A stretch of 64,000 bases of DNA, from the NCBI GenBank assembly GCA_937875275.1, contig CALNCC010000100.1, positions 9,774-73,773 of the forward strand, written 5' to 3'. Below, in pieces: positions 63,817-64,000 of this stretch. Both the position numbers and the translations under genes were made by a program. Each line of letters starts with the position of its first letter. Position 1 is the first letter of the stretch. The notes beneath the pieces are model-generated. The model ran no database searches, had not been told where the DNA came from, and saw nothing but the letters and a program-made list of their open reading frames with translations. The DNA is from an uncultured Dysgonomonas sp. (GTDB lineage Bacteria; Bacteroidota; Bacteroidia; Bacteroidales; Dysgonomonadaceae).

Positions 63817-64000
63817 TCAATAATTAGTCCGCATGAGTACAACCAACATAGCCACAGCAAGACAAAGCAGTATCGGACGTTCTTTAGCGTCAAGAGGTAC
63901 ATGGAAGAGATCATCAAGGATAAGCAGCGGGCATCGTTCTATTTTCTTGAGTTCGGCTTCGAAGATACCCTTTGTCTTTGCCACTTTCAACGCTCCCATC
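63817..64000 (-). pseudogene. IstB-like ATPase fragment of an IS21-family element (partial)
   Basis: The minus-strand frame enters from the right edge. KIERCPLLILDDLFHVPLDAKERPILL (read in two halves) is the Walker B region of IstB, the helper ATPase of IS21 elements. After RPILL the expected continuation (normally DIIEDRH and the rest of the AAA domain) is replaced by about 17 unrelated residues and a stop at 63817-63819, which indicates a frameshift or truncation. The N-terminal part, with Walker A, lies outside the window. Confidence 0.75.

Overview
The window reads as a chromosomal segment of a Bacteroidales bacterium, probably of the Dysgonomonas/Parabacteroides/Bacteroides kind (the genus is inference). 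The signs are Bacteroidetes-type promoters (TAnnTTTG -7 boxes) in front of many genes, very few Shine-Dalgarno sequences, many lipoproteins, FISUMP-domain and large beta-barrel outer-membrane proteins, an anaerobic sulfatase maturase, GH130/GH32/GH171 enzymes, a single-chain glycyl-tRNA synthetase and an agmatine-deiminase route to putrescine. No rRNA, tRNA, CRISPR array or intact prophage was seen. One structural RNA, the RNase P RNA (48711-49084), is clear.

Layout. 1-6.5 kb: the end of a pabB-like gene and pabC (folate), N-carbamoylputrescine amidase, glyA, a three-gene minus-strand set (radical SAM, flavodoxin-fold reductase, DUF418 membrane protein) and a Dps ferritin. 6.5-11.7 kb: an operon encoding a tetraheme cytochrome fused to a SUMF1 domain, an exported Gfo/Idh/MocA oxidoreductase and an exported sugar-isomerase-fold protein, with apbE upstream. 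11.8-16.3 kb: patatin, fbp, then anSME with a GH130 lipoprotein. 16.5-20 kb: agmatine deiminase, fluoride channel, flippase and glutathione peroxidase in one tight plus-strand operon. 20-26.3 kb: rsmE and a tripartite RND efflux operon. 26.4-31 kb: thiL, ftsK and an FkbM methyltransferase. 31-36 kb: a GH32 fructanase, a DUF2975 membrane protein followed by a decayed copy of the GH32 tail, an orphan secreted protein and folD.

36.3-48.3 kb holds a mirror-image arrangement: a beta-barrel protein and a FISUMP protein on the plus strand, a Ser-type sulfatase in the middle, then a FISUMP protein and a beta-barrel protein on the minus strand. It looks like an inverted duplication of a two-gene surface module. 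48.7-62.4 kb is mostly housekeeping: rnpB, glyQS, an FKBP lipoprotein, a DUF4834-like protein, an AI-2E-family transporter, a GH13 amylase, prs, aldose 1-epimerase, DUF4377 lipoprotein, thioredoxin, a zinc-ribbon membrane protein, NamZ muramidase, an HD hydrolase and hisS. 62.4-64 kb is a graveyard: a frameshifted DUF262 (GmrS/SspE-type defence) gene, an IS4-family transposase remnant and a broken IS21 istB fragment.

Most promising for novelty are the tetraheme-SUMF1 operon, which may be a periplasmic redox sugar-processing system, and the mirrored beta-barrel/FISUMP module. The sulfatase (Ser-type) and anSME fit together; the SUMF1 domain lacks the cysteine pair of true formylglycine-generating enzymes and so probably does not mature sulfatases.
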